A DNA stretch of 64,000 bases from assembly GCA_000827495.1 (NCBI GenBank), contig KN817567.1, forward strand, positions 183,517-247,516. The letters are read 5' to 3'. The DNA is from Hypholoma sublateritium FD-334 SS-4. Lineage: Eukaryota; Basidiomycota; Agaricomycetes; Agaricales; Strophariaceae. The number at the start of each line of letters is the position of its first letter. Position 1 is the stretch's first letter. The position numbers were made by a program, and so were the translations under genes. Positions 21,263 to 33,084 of this stretch are shown piece by piece. Under the pieces are notes generated by a model. The model searched no databases and was not told the origin of the DNA. It was given only the letters and a program-made list of their open reading frames with translations.

Positions 21263-24200
21263 CATATACCTGTAACCTATGTACAGCAATAGTATTGGAC
21301 CTGTGTGCGTCTAGGCTGTGAAAAAAATCACTGAGACCACAATCATATTCTGCTTCTTACCGCTTTGGCTAGGCGGAGGTACTTACCGGCATAATAATTC
21401 AGACGTCTATTCAAAAGTCTTGGTTCAGCTACGCTAACTATATTATGCATTTAGCGCTCTCAGACCCACCACTCCAAGTCTCGTCAGTGGTATTTTTGGG
21501 TGTGAGCATGGAGGGACTCGGAGCCTGGGCCCTGGAGGATTACTTCATGCCAACAAAGCTGGAAGGCTGCCGTCCTCACTGGGCGTCAGTCCAAGCTTGA
21601 TAGGACCAGCGTATATTCGTCTATAAACGAGACAGAGGATACATGGGTGACGATGGTGGTGGTACGGTATATGGAATGTAAAGTACACGTCCGCTATCTG
21701 ATGGAAGATGTACGATCACGTGATACGAAGGAGATGTAGGAAACGTCATGTGGGAAGCAGTGCAATGCTTACAAAAGCCCATGCGGAAACATGCTCCAAA
21801 AGGCGCTGGTGCTCATGAAGCCAATAATGGACAAGAAGTGTGCGAGGACGGTACGGAATACTTATTTGCACGTTCAACGTTCAACGCTTGTGAGGGATGG
21901 TTAGAGTGGAATTGGAGTGGAAAGACATCCAAATTGTGGTGGCAAGAGCAGAGCGCATCACGCGACGCGCCAGTTGCCGAGCGTGAGAATTTAGACGCGT
22001 TTTCTTTTCGGATCCGGGACTCTTTTCAACGGTCTCCACTCACTGCCAGCTACAACTTAGCCCTTAGCGCTCCTCAGGTGTTGTTACTTAACACCCCCAC
22101 TGGCATAAACACGACAAACCCTACTTATATTGGCGCACCGAAGACGCTCAGGCTACACGCTCCGTCACTGTGGCCATTGGGTGCATCGCATAGGCGATGT
22201 CTCCAGCTCGCTCACTCTGGGTCACTCTCACAGCACTGACACCTACGTCGTTTGTTCACCAGAACCCCCGCACCACTTTGTGGTACGTTTTCTGTAGAAT
22301 GCGCTTGATTCCCTGAACACATCCACCATTGGAACGCTCGGTGTACTCTTTGCATGCGGTGCTCCGGTATCCTAGGCTCTTGGTCCTTCCAGTGGGCGCA
22401 AAATCTGCTGTGGACATGATCGTCAGCCCAGTCCTGAAAGGGGCGCCTCTCCACCTTCGTGTCACTGGTGTTACGCGCATGCGACCCTGTGACCTATGTA
22501 TTGGGCCGAATAGAAAGGGATCTCGAGCTTGTATCCCGTCGCGTTTTCCGACTCGCCGTGAAGCAAGATGCATGTACGCAGATGTTGTTTTTTCTCATCT
22601 TTGGAATTTTCCCGAAATTTTCCAAATTGAGGGGGGTAGCTTCTGGTTAGTATTCAACCTCCCGCACCACCTTGAATATGTCGTTTGCTGATACAATATG
22701 CTATACGCTGGGATTGTTGCAATCTTCCTACGGCCGAGAGGACGATCCCCACTACCGACGTTTCGGCCGATGCGCAATAAATAGTGGTACTTTACTATTC
22801 TAAGTGTGTTGGACACGCACCACCCTGGCCTGGGTGGTGGGCAGTCATGGCCTGCTCCATACCCAGCAGGATGTGCATATCTTCATGGAGGCAAAGAAGA
22901 CACGCCGTGCCTCTTCTCCGCACGCGATCGGGCGGGTCCCGAGTACCCCCACGAGCGAACTGGGTCCAATCAATTAAGTGTCCAACAAGGTGCAACGCCG
23001 CTGAGCTGTGTGGCTGACCGAATCAAATTCCCCTGCTCCGACACGCCTCGCAGTTATTCTTTGATGCCCACGATGTCCACCTAGAACTCTCGCGTGGCCG
23101 GCGTCATCGGAGGTTTTAAGAGAGGCGCGTCACCCTCGCCAATCCCTTCGCAGCTATCACATTTCTGATCACGCAGCCCCGACTAGGGTTGCAGTCAAAT
23201 TCACGACAGATGTCCATACATTCGTCTGAGCAGCTGCGTGTCCGGATAGCCCCTTCCCAGCCTTTTCTTTCTCGCTTATTGGACATGTCCGGATGCTCGA
23301 GTCCAAGGTATACATCAAGCAGGCAGATCATGCGTCATCTTGTTGATCTTTTGAGCAGACATTGATTGTCCAGTTATCGTTGAGCACTTATTTAAAAGCG
23401 TCGCTCGATTGGTACAGCGGCGTCTCATCACCGTCACTCTGAAGGCATAGTCTGAAATCATGGTGTTTAGAGCTGAGCCCGACATGCGATATAATTAGTG
23501 CTAGAGGTCTTGTACACGCCATGTGATCCAGATCATGCATGGTATACCTTCACTGGCTTTGATAGAAGTTAGGCATTGCATGGAAAATGCCCTGAGATGC
23601 CGCCAACGATTGCTCACTCAAGTACTCGCGAAAGATCCTGTCGGGAAAGTTCGAAAGCTACGCAAATATCACTCGTCACGTCATTGGAATTAGAGGGGTC
23701 CCTCCGCCGGCGCCTAAACTTCATGCTGATATAGTGGCGCCGCTACAAGCCACAATGGTGCATTGAAATGAGAATCTCGATTAAAATGTAGCCTTCCCGT
23801 TAAATATGTAAGTTATTTAATGGCACGGCTCAAATACGAAGGCTGAAGAATCTCCGAGAAGGACGGTAGGAATTCAGTCATTTTGTGAAGCTTTGTCCGG
23901 ACAGGATAAGCCCGACTGCGCTCTAATTTTATCTTATTTCTGCTAGCCAATATAGTAGAATTTTGAATAGTTGTAGGGCACGTGAAAGCGAAAGGTTCGC
24001 CAAGGTACAAGGTACAGGAATCTAATGAATCATATGGCTACATGACTTGTGCAACCGATGGCAGGCAGAAAATCTTGACCCGTCCTTCAATAAGATGCAC
24101 TAAAATAATTTTACAATTGCTGCAGAGGGCTTTTTCCACATATCAGATCCTGCACCTTCTACGAGCGTAAATGCGGCGGACTCCCGTCTCGTAGCACGCC

Positions 24201-25537
24201 GATCCAGAGAATTGAAACCGGCAGCCACGTCGTCAGCTAGCAATGGTGAGCAGGACAATTCATTTTAGACAGCTTAAGTGTGACATATAAATGTGTGTTT
24301 GGTAGGAGCTCCGGCTACGCTCGACAATTGCTCTACAAACACAGCAGCGGAAGAACAAAATTGCAGCAAGTTACTGAGTCACTCCTGATGATATAGCAAA
24401 TTGAATAGTGACTAGCGAGTACCTTCCTATGGCGAATGATTTCAATAAAACGCCTCATAAGTAGAACGCTCCATTCTAGCCTGCTGATTTCTTGCACGAG
24501 CAATCTATGAGTCACCTCCTGTTTACCTTTTGCTCAATGTCCGTGATTACTACTCATTGACTTAGCAAGTTCGAAGAGCTGTTCATGCCGAGGGCTCATG
24601 CCGCGCTACTAACCGAGCACCAGTTTAACGGAAAGAGCACAAGATAAAAAAAGCGGCTACCATAGGACGTCTGTGAGATGCTTATGCCGGCGACAACGGC
24701 ATCTTGCGAAGCAGCTAACGTTACGTAGATTTCTTATCAGATATTACGGTAAAAATAAGGCGTGAAAAATGAGAGTCCAGCTGGAATGTATCAATCATGA
24801 ATGTATGGCTCCGGTAACGGATATTTTCTACTTGACTGAGCAACAGCTGGGTCGCATAACGATTCCGAAGGTGAGATTCGGTTTCTCCAGGTCACGGGAT
24901 GGGTGATTTCACTCGGCAAGCGCCGTCGCCGCGGCAGTGAGGAAATGCCGTCGACGCCCCTGCCGCCGAAGCCGCGGATCTGCCAAGGCCGACCATGTGT
25001 TTGAACATATCAGAGCATACCTGCCCGCGGCAAGAATGCTCTAACGAAAAGTTAATCTCCACGGATCCCGTAACCGTTATTTCCATCTGCTGCGCCTATG
25101 GAATAGGTACGAAATGAATACCCAATCATGGTAACCGCGCGGCCCAGGCCCTCAGTAGTCAATCACTTTCCCCGAGGAATCCATGGATTGCCACCTCTCC
25201 CGCAACCGAACGTGTTGAAAGGAGAATACAACCTGGCCAGGAGGTTCTACATGTACAGGAAGCATTCTACCTGAGAATTCCAAAAAATGCCTGCGCATAC
25301 GTATCTACACGTATATCTACTCCTGATGACCGAAATACACTATGAAAACATGTAGGAGGAACTTAAATCCGCACTGTAGGAGTGAAGAGAGTATAAGTAC
25401 AGAAGCAATACTGGTCGTATTTTATGCAGGCGTGAGAATAAATATCGGCATGAACATGAACATGAATGGCATAAGGTGAATGGCAAATCGAGGTTACAGA
25501 TATGCAGTTGGGGTAGATTCTAATTGGCAATTTGAAG
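21263..25537. other. gene-poor region, 4.3 kb
   Basis: No gene could be supported on either strand. Frames are short and stop-dense, composition is AT-rich apart from 22.2-23.0 kb, and a GGTGG/CCACC hairpin lies near 22818-22845. A leftward frame at 22256-22573 has a vague resemblance to the end of a transposase and may be a decayed element, but the evidence is too weak to annotate. Confidence 0.4.
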
Positions 25538-26729
25538 TTACACCTTCGGGTGTGTGCCGCTGTTTGAGTGCATCCTGTAATACGCGCGGGGAAGCGCTTC
25601 CGAAAGTACGGTTTGCCGGAATCCATCATCCCTCATTGCGCGGACAAGTTGCCCGTCTGGTGTGTCGAGTTGCATGTCAACAGGGCTGGACATGACAGAG
25701 GTCGGACGAGTCAAGACGCTCTCCTGGAATGAAACGGCTTTATATGAATAATGTGCACCAATATATATTTCATAAGATAGGCGCACCATGCTCTCAATCA
25801 AACATTCGCTCACTACATCGATCATGTCTTTGACCTGGCGACGAGTGTATACTGGCTTCTCTCCTGGCGCGGACAGTGCTGGAGGAACGGCACTCCACGG
25901 AGATCCGTCCGCGCGCACTTCTGTCGAGGGGTAAAATCCGTACGCGGCGGCTTGTTGCACATGAGTGGGAGGCTGCGTGTAGGGTGATGAAGATGCCGAC
26001 GAAGAGCCCTGGAACTTGTCGCATCAGAACACGGCACGTTATAAATAGAATGAAAACACTCACGGAGGAAGAAATGCTCGGCCGGCGATTGGGAAAGACG
26101 TTTGGTGAAGATGACGCGTTTACATAACTGCCATCGAAAGACGATACGAGCGGCGGTGTTGGGGGCATAACTGCGCTTGATGAAGACAGAGCAGGCATCA
26201 CTTGAGTGAAGTCGGATGCGCCGTAGCTGCCTAGATATCGTGATTCAGGCGAGTCAAAGGTCGAATAAGCGGAGGGAGGGGCAGCGTAACTACGTCCATC
26301 TAAGGATTGAGTTAACCCGCGTGAGCTCTCCAGCATGTCTGTTCCGTCTTTCCCGTACGGGCGTTCCATGGATTGAAGTGCTTTGTCATTGAATGTCCAA
26401 GAGTAGCACCCTGGTGCATGGCTCTGAAGTTCGTCTCTGCGAGAAAAGTGTGATAGATACACCTTTTTAGTTGTATCAGAATACGTACCTTGACGCAAAA
26501 TCCTCGTTACAATTCTCGCACTTCAAGATAGAGCTTCTCGTATCTAAGAGGCGTGAGTGCTCAGGGTCGAGAGCAGTAGACAGGGTTATTGCTCACGAAT
26601 CTGAAAGTGCCTGCGCAAGTTAGAGCGCCTGGTGAAGGGAGTATCACATTGGGGGCAATGGTAGGCGTTGTCTTTGATGTCGCGGCGGATGTTGTCGACG
26701 GGACTGCCAAACGAGGCGTTTTCAGACAT
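25538..26729 (-). CDS. two-finger C2H2-type transcription factor, 324 aa, 5 exons
   Basis: Predicted nuclear DNA-binding protein. Exons: 26597-26729, 26489-26543, 26064-26436, 25787-26014, 25538-25723 (phases 1, 2, 0, 0). Finger 1 spans about residues 24-44 (YHCPQCDTPFTRRSNLRRHF then QIH), a canonical C-x2-C-x12-H-x3-H. Finger 2 follows directly (CENCNEDFASRDELQSH then APGC), a C-x2-C-x12-H-x3-C variant. Introns interrupt both fingers. The remainder is Ser/Pro/Tyr-rich and looks disordered, ending with a short helix (RRQVKDMIDVVSECLIESM). The ATG at 26729 is the nearest before finger 1; the frame stays open upstream, so a longer N-terminus is possible. Targets are unknown. Confidence 0.8.
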
Positions 26730-29675
26730 GAGAGTCCTGCAGAATGTGGTGGCGGGTCGAAACCTTTGCGAGGGTACTTGTTCGCTGTATTTGAATGCTA
26801 ATGGTTGCCGTGAGTTAATCTCATTGTGATAGATTATAGATAGGTTCCGTTCATCCAGATCCGTCCAATCTGGATTGGCCCACCATGTTCGGAGCTTTAG
26901 TGGAGTAATCATCGTGACATCAATATGTATGTCCGTCAGGTACATCGGGACTGCCGAACACATCACGATCGGTCTACTGAGATGCGAGTATAGGGACAAT
27001 ATTCTGTATACGTTACCTGTGGTCAGTTTGAGTCTATATTTCGCCTTCCTTTTCCGGAATGCGTCGCAGCCGCCATTAGAGGCCATTTATGGTGAAGTAA
27101 CAAGGAATTGGTTTCTCATAGAGAGCGTAACGGCAAAGTTCTTAACTTGAATTAGATCGTGTGTATTTTGAGACCATAGAGGCAAATCTTGTAAAAAAGG
27201 TGCTGACATCGCTAAGCAAGAGGGGCGCCGTTTAAAATGACCGTGCTTTTCATGTGAGGATTTGCGCAACTCAATGTACATAGGGGTCATTCAAGTCGAT
27301 GACAGCCATGTATTAGCAATGCAAGTTGGAGGTCCCATAGCTACTTTTCTCATACTTTTTTCAGAAAGGACATCGATTATCAGCTTCATAAATATCACTG
27401 CCTTATTAGAAGAACCGGGTCCAGGCTGTCTACATTTGGTCTAAATCTGTGGACTTGCGAGGAAAGCAGTTACATCATCTACCACACCAGAATGACAAGG
27501 TATTTCTGGGTGACAGAGAATGACCAATCAAGAATACATATTTAAACATATCCGAGGAATTAGGACGAACGGTGACGAACTGAGCCGTGGAGCGGCATCG
27601 CGGCCATAGTTACTCTTTCTTGAAGTAAAATCACTCATATTTCTGCGGAGTATGCGGTTTTTTTACAATACTTGAAACTGATGGTCGCAATTCACATCAA
27701 TCGCCGAGAATGAGCTGCAGAGAGCAGGCCATTGAATTTACGACCGGCTCCGGCAACATATGTCAAGCTTTCCTTTTTAGGATGATCATCAGAAGTGAGC
27801 CGAATTTCATGGATTCGGCGAGATAGTATTTAGGGTTAATGTAATAACGGGAAGGCGTTACTTGATGCTGCCGTGGAGTGTAGATCGAATTATGAGACAC
27901 AGAACCTTGCAAAGCTGACCGGCAATCGTAAAGAAAATATATAGATCTGATGGTGTGTTCGTCAGCAACGAGAAAAGCTGGACATTTAGCGCTTTCAGTG
28001 TTCACGGTAATACTAATAAAAAATCTAGCTCTGGCGCGCGGCGGTCCACTGATCTGTAAACTTCAAGTTTCTCGTTGTATATGAGCTCCAGGAATAGAAT
28101 CTCAGTGAAGTGTCTCCTCACAAAATCATTGCAGGAGGATGAACTACGCTACAACGTGCCGCCGAGGCTTCTTTAACTAGTAGCTAAAGCTAGTAGGTGC
28201 GGTACACGAGAAATAGGATGACCAAGAAATTAATCAAAGAGTGACGAAATATTGAGTGAATATCCCTGGGCCCGTTTCATTTCATTTCCTAGGTCTCCTT
28301 CTTGCATTTCATGTACAAGCCTCCAGATAAGCCCAAGGGGAGTTAGAGCATATAGCCACAGGGAAATACATGTCTGCTACCACGTACAATATCCACGTAC
28401 TGGTGAGGAAAAAGACAACAGTCCACCCAGAACGAGAGTCGTGGCAGGTGCCGGCCGAGATGCCTCTAGGGATCCAGAGCACTACCGAATTATAAAGTAC
28501 CGCCGGTCCCCGACGGCGAAACTATAGGGCCCTTGAATGATATTACTTCTAAGTATAGATTATGTATGCTCTCTCGATACATCCATGAGGGTCAAGAGCA
28601 TTTCGGTGAGAGACGACGCAATGATTCAAATATTCACTCCCAAAATGACCTGAGCGTTCCGCCGCCGACCATGGCTCAAGCGCTCACGACCCAGCTCAGA
28701 TCTCGGTTACACGAGTATCCACAAATGCTTTTATCAAGCCTTAGATCTGGACGGCAGCAAAAATCAACCCCAACATTGCACCAGCAGCGCGCCTATTTTT
28801 AAATTCTGTCAGTGCTCTTGCGACATCTAAATATAGCCTGATGTGCACATGTGCGTAGCACAAACAGCATACTCCAAATGTTTACACCTTGTTTGAAGGT
28901 CAGAACGCAGGAGGCTCCCGGCGGAACGATCGCAAACTTCATGTCCCACTTCCAGATCCATTCCACCCTTAGCACACCCCGCCGGCGGCACGCTTGCACG
29001 CAGAAAAGGCATTCAGTGTCCATGTATATATCTAATAGTACAGTTGCAATTCGCCTCGCGGCACAGTCGGGATTGGTAGAGTAAATATACAGATATTACA
29101 TGATGACAACAAACAGCCAGGATATGCAGGACGGATGGTACAGTACAAATAGAGCGGGGTCACGAATGGGCTCCGCGGATACCAGCGGTGCTGTCCCAGG
29201 CAGGGGAACAGGAATAGAAGACCGCGCTCTCCAGGGGAGGAGTGTCTGGCAACCTGCCGGGCATGTATATGGTTGGGGAGAAAGCGGAATCCGTGATATA
29301 GAATGGGCAGGATGGGAACTGGGGGAGAGAGACGCGGAAATCCAAGTTTGGGGATGGTAGATTTATGAAGCAGGCGAAGAGGCCGGAGTTAGAAGGGAGG
29401 GAGGCATATGGGGACCAAGGGAAAAGGCGGTTGGAGAATTTTGGGGGCATTCTTATCTACAAAGCAGGCAACGAAAAGGCGAAGAGAAGGGGGTAAAATG
29501 GGGATGGGGCGGGGAGGCATAAGAAAGGAAAGGGTGAAAAGAAGAGGATAGGTAGGCATAAGATCGACTATGCTCGTGTACAAGGAGATCCATGAGGAAG
29601 AAATCAAGACGCTTCACATGGGATAGAAACAGGAATAAAGAGAATAAAGGAGCGCGAAGCACCTCACTCGCCGAG
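26730..29675. other. intergenic, 2.9 kb
   Basis: Promoter side of the zinc-finger gene and 3' side of the F-box-like gene. No supported gene; a purine-rich G/A tract at about 29380-29560 is the only compositional feature. Confidence 0.4.
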
Positions 29676-32600
29676 CTATTTGTCGGCATCTTCCAGCGAT
29701 ATGAGGGCATTTATGTCTGCCCACGTAACCAGAGGAATAGCCCGCACGCCCCGAATTTGTTGAAGGAGGGGCAGCTCGACATGCGAGCCGGCTTCTCCCT
29801 CTGCTCCGGTAGGCGAGGATACGATCTCCGCCCCGTCGATGTCTGATTTTTCCGAGGCGGCGCTGACGGGGTTCTCGCCATCGTCCGGTACAGCCACGGC
29901 CGCCTCATCCATCTTGACGCGCTTCTTCGGCGACGGCGGTTCTGGTCCCAGTGCGTCATCCAGCTCTTCGCTACTGCGTTTCCGCTGCCGCACAGGCTCC
30001 AGGACTAGCGTCGGCGGGGCCAGGCCAGGGGCAGCTATCACGGCATCCTCGTCCGTCGACGGATACACGGGATCCGTGACCCGCGCGCGCTTCGGCGACG
30101 TGCCGCACTGTTCGAACTGCGCGGTTCGAGCGGAAGCGATGGTATCATGGGCGTAGATTTCCTCGGGTGCCATGTCTTCCAGCTCGTCGGAGGACCGCTT
30201 CCGCGGGCGCTCGGGGGACAGCTCCGGGCCGGGGGACGGGGAGTACCGGTATTCCACCGCCGGCGCGGCATACGGTGACAGTTCTTCATCCTCATCGTCC
30301 TCGTCTTCGTCGTATTCCAAGTCCGAGGCTTCGTAGTCTATCTCCTCTTCCCCGTCGCCGTCTAGGTCGACCTCGGATACCTCCTTCAGCTCAATCTCCG
30401 CAGCGTCAATGGAGGGCTTTGGCCGCACCGCCGGTGTTGGATAGATGGCATGCAGGATCGGCGGAGAGGGTTGTTGTGAAGGGACAGTAGGGGGGCAACT
30501 GGTGGCATAGACCATCGTTCGCGCAATCATTTCCGCTTGCTTCGCGCGCTCGCATATCGAACAGCTGCAGTGATAGAGAGGCGAACAGGCTTCTCGCCAG
30601 ACCTGGACAAATAGATACGCTGACGTCAGATTGAAGACATACTTGGTCGAAAGAGGAAAACGTACAGCTTTGATCGCATCCATACTGTATTGAGGGAGAT
30701 GAGCTACAGTCACAGGAACATACGGAATCGTGCCCAACAGTCTGGGCGGCGACTTGACGGGATCAAATGGAATAAACCGTGGCCTCGAGGAAAGCATCTT
30801 TTCTTTCCTCTCTACCGTCGATGTCAGTTGCGAATCCTTCTTTGAGGACTCGAGGCCGTCGTCTCCCAGCGGCGGGGGCGAAGGTGTTGTCTGTAACGTT
30901 GTCGTTGACAATACCGGACTCGTCGCAGTGGAGGACCCATGTGTCGACGATGACTTGGCGCTGCTGCCACTACTACTTGATGACGTCGTCGAGTCCGAGT
31001 CCTCTTCTTTCCTGCTGCTCTCGACACCCCCCACAGAGACAATCAGTGATCCGTGATCGTCACTTTGTCGGCGCAAACTTTCTTCGTCCTCGTTACGCTT
31101 GCGCTCTACCCAGTCGACACCGTCATACCACACGCCCTCTTCCTCGCGAAGCAGGCGCATCACATCTTCTAGCGTCATCTTCCGTGAGATCTGGGCCGGA
31201 TCCGGGAATCCTCGGGGCGTCGGGACCTGCGATTCCATCACAATCTTGCGCACGATGTTCTTCATCGGCGGCCCGAGAACCTCCCGTATGGCCTTCATAT
31301 GTTGAAGGTAAGCTTGCTCACAAAGCTGGAACGACGGCGGGATCTCGCCGAGGATCGTTGCCTTCAGTGGATGTTGCGGCTCCTCGCCCGTCAGCGAATC
31401 CATGATCTCGGGCTCGCGCGCCCATGGGCAAGGATGCACCGTAGCTACGACGGCGGCCTGGCCAAGTACCCGGTTACCATACCAGATATCCGCGGGGCTC
31501 AACCAATGCCCGTCCAAAATCCGGCGTCGGGCCCAGTGGGCGAGGGAAATTTCGCGGACTTGCGCCGAGCCGGAGACGAATGCGCCGTCCCGGTCGTCTT
31601 CTGATTCGTCCTCCTCTTCTTCTTGAGGGTTGTTATAGCGTTGCTCGTTCTTCTGAGAAGCCAACAGCTGGTTTCCGAGGTCGGCGTAGTTCGTGTTCAT
31701 TCGCAACCAAAATTTCTCCCGAGCGAGCATCAATACGTCGGCGATGGTGCCCTCTGCCAGTTCGAGGAAGTTGTCGATGCTTTGTCGTGCTTCCCAGTCA
31801 TGACACTGGAACGAAGGACCACCGACAGCGTCGCGGTCTCGCGCGCTCCCACACGCTCGCCGCCAGAGCCATTCGGTACGGCATTTCCGACATGTCATCT
31901 CGACGTTCGGCCAGGAGTCCTCGTCTTCGTTTTCTACAATTCCTAGCTGCTGTTGGAGCTCATAATCCCGAGCGGTGGAATCGATTTTCATTCCCGGCGG
32001 TGAAAAGTCGCGCAGGCAGAGACCGCAATATGTCGTCCGATTCTTGTCGTGTTCTTTACAGAGAGGAATCGGCCCTAAGAAGGGGGCATGGGCTAGGCGT
32101 TTTGACATTGCCAAGCCTGTGTTTGAGGCTGGGTAGTTGATGCGGCAGATGATACATGAACACTTCATGATGTTTTTAAGGTGTTGATAAGGGGTAAGGT
32201 GTATGGGCGCTTGAGGGGCATTTGAGGACGCGTTAAGTTGGGGATTAGGGTAAATAGTGCTGTGATATATGAGGTGGTCATTGGGGTCAATGACGTGTAG
32301 TGCTTGATTCCAGAAGAAATGTTTTTCGACTGTGCAAAGTTATCAGCGATTGCCTTAGGCGGTGGATACAAAAATAAAGCGGTGATCATAATGGATGAAG
32401 AAGGGTCCCAACGTCACGGTGGCGTAAACACAGCGTGATACTGTCGGAACGATAGGTGGGTGGGATGTGCTGATGTCAAGGATGTCCTGCCGATGCATCA
32501 AACGCGACATGGTGGCTTCAGCACGGAACCGCTTGCTGCGGCATGGAAATACGAGCCCACGCGCTGCGGGCGATAAGATGCGCGATTCTTCAAGCTAACG

Positions 32601-33084
32601 CAACCCAACTACAGCTGAACAGCCCACGCTGACATGACCATCAACATGCACAGCATCGCGCTCGACAACGGCCCCGACAACGACAACGACGACGGTTCAC
32701 GAAAGGAATGGAAGGAATGAAAGAAGATAGACTACGGAAGAGAACTCACTGGCTTTCCTCCATTCTGGACACACCGACATCATGCTCTTCTCTAATTCCT
32801 GCGAGTCGCGTATACACGTATATACTATCCTTGAGTACCAAAGCTTCCGTGCCTCCCATGTTTGCGGGCAGTAGTTGGTCGAAGCAAGTTCGTGTAGGTA
32901 AAAGCTGGCGATGATTCTGCGAATGGCCCATGAGCCCCGCCGCCATCGCGTGTGGTGGCATAGGATAAGGGCTGACTGACCTGATGATCTCCTCAGGGAG
33001 CTCGGGCCAGGATCGATGGGTGAGCTTGCCCTTGTATTGCGGCTGGGCAGCCGCGAGCACCAGTGCGTGAACTACGCTTGCCAT
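29676..33084 (-). CDS. F-box-like protein with Cys-rich zinc-binding region, 953 aa, 4 exons
   Basis: Predicted nuclear adaptor-like protein. Exons: 32981-33084, 32750-32916, 30666-32329 and 29676-30602 (phases 2, 1, 0; 2862 nt). The F-box-like start reads SWPELPEEIIR (about residues 25-35), then IIASFYL, and continues through WEARKLWYSRIVYTCIRDS and WRKAIEKHFFWNQAL. The last crosses a 420-nt intron, which makes two apparently separate reading frames one gene. Residues 147-245 are Cys-rich (CSCIICRIN, CKEHDK, YCGLCLRDF, MTCRKCRTEWLW), consistent with several bound zinc ions. The C-terminal half is disordered, with acidic runs and basic patches suggesting nuclear import (PRKRSS, SPKRARV, SPKKRVKM). 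The last intron (30603-30665) is 63 nt with no stop, so retention would add 21 residues. Confidence 0.85.

Noticed and set aside
22256..22573. Leftward frame with a vague resemblance to the tail of a KDZ-type transposase
   Set aside because: Match rests on a few residues and needs frameshifts; no terminal repeats or other transposase motifs. A profile search would decide.
29676..32168. 830-codon frame as an independent gene starting at MKCSC
   Set aside because: The codons before this ATG are open and, through a phase-matched splice, continue from the F-box-like exons at 32750-33084.
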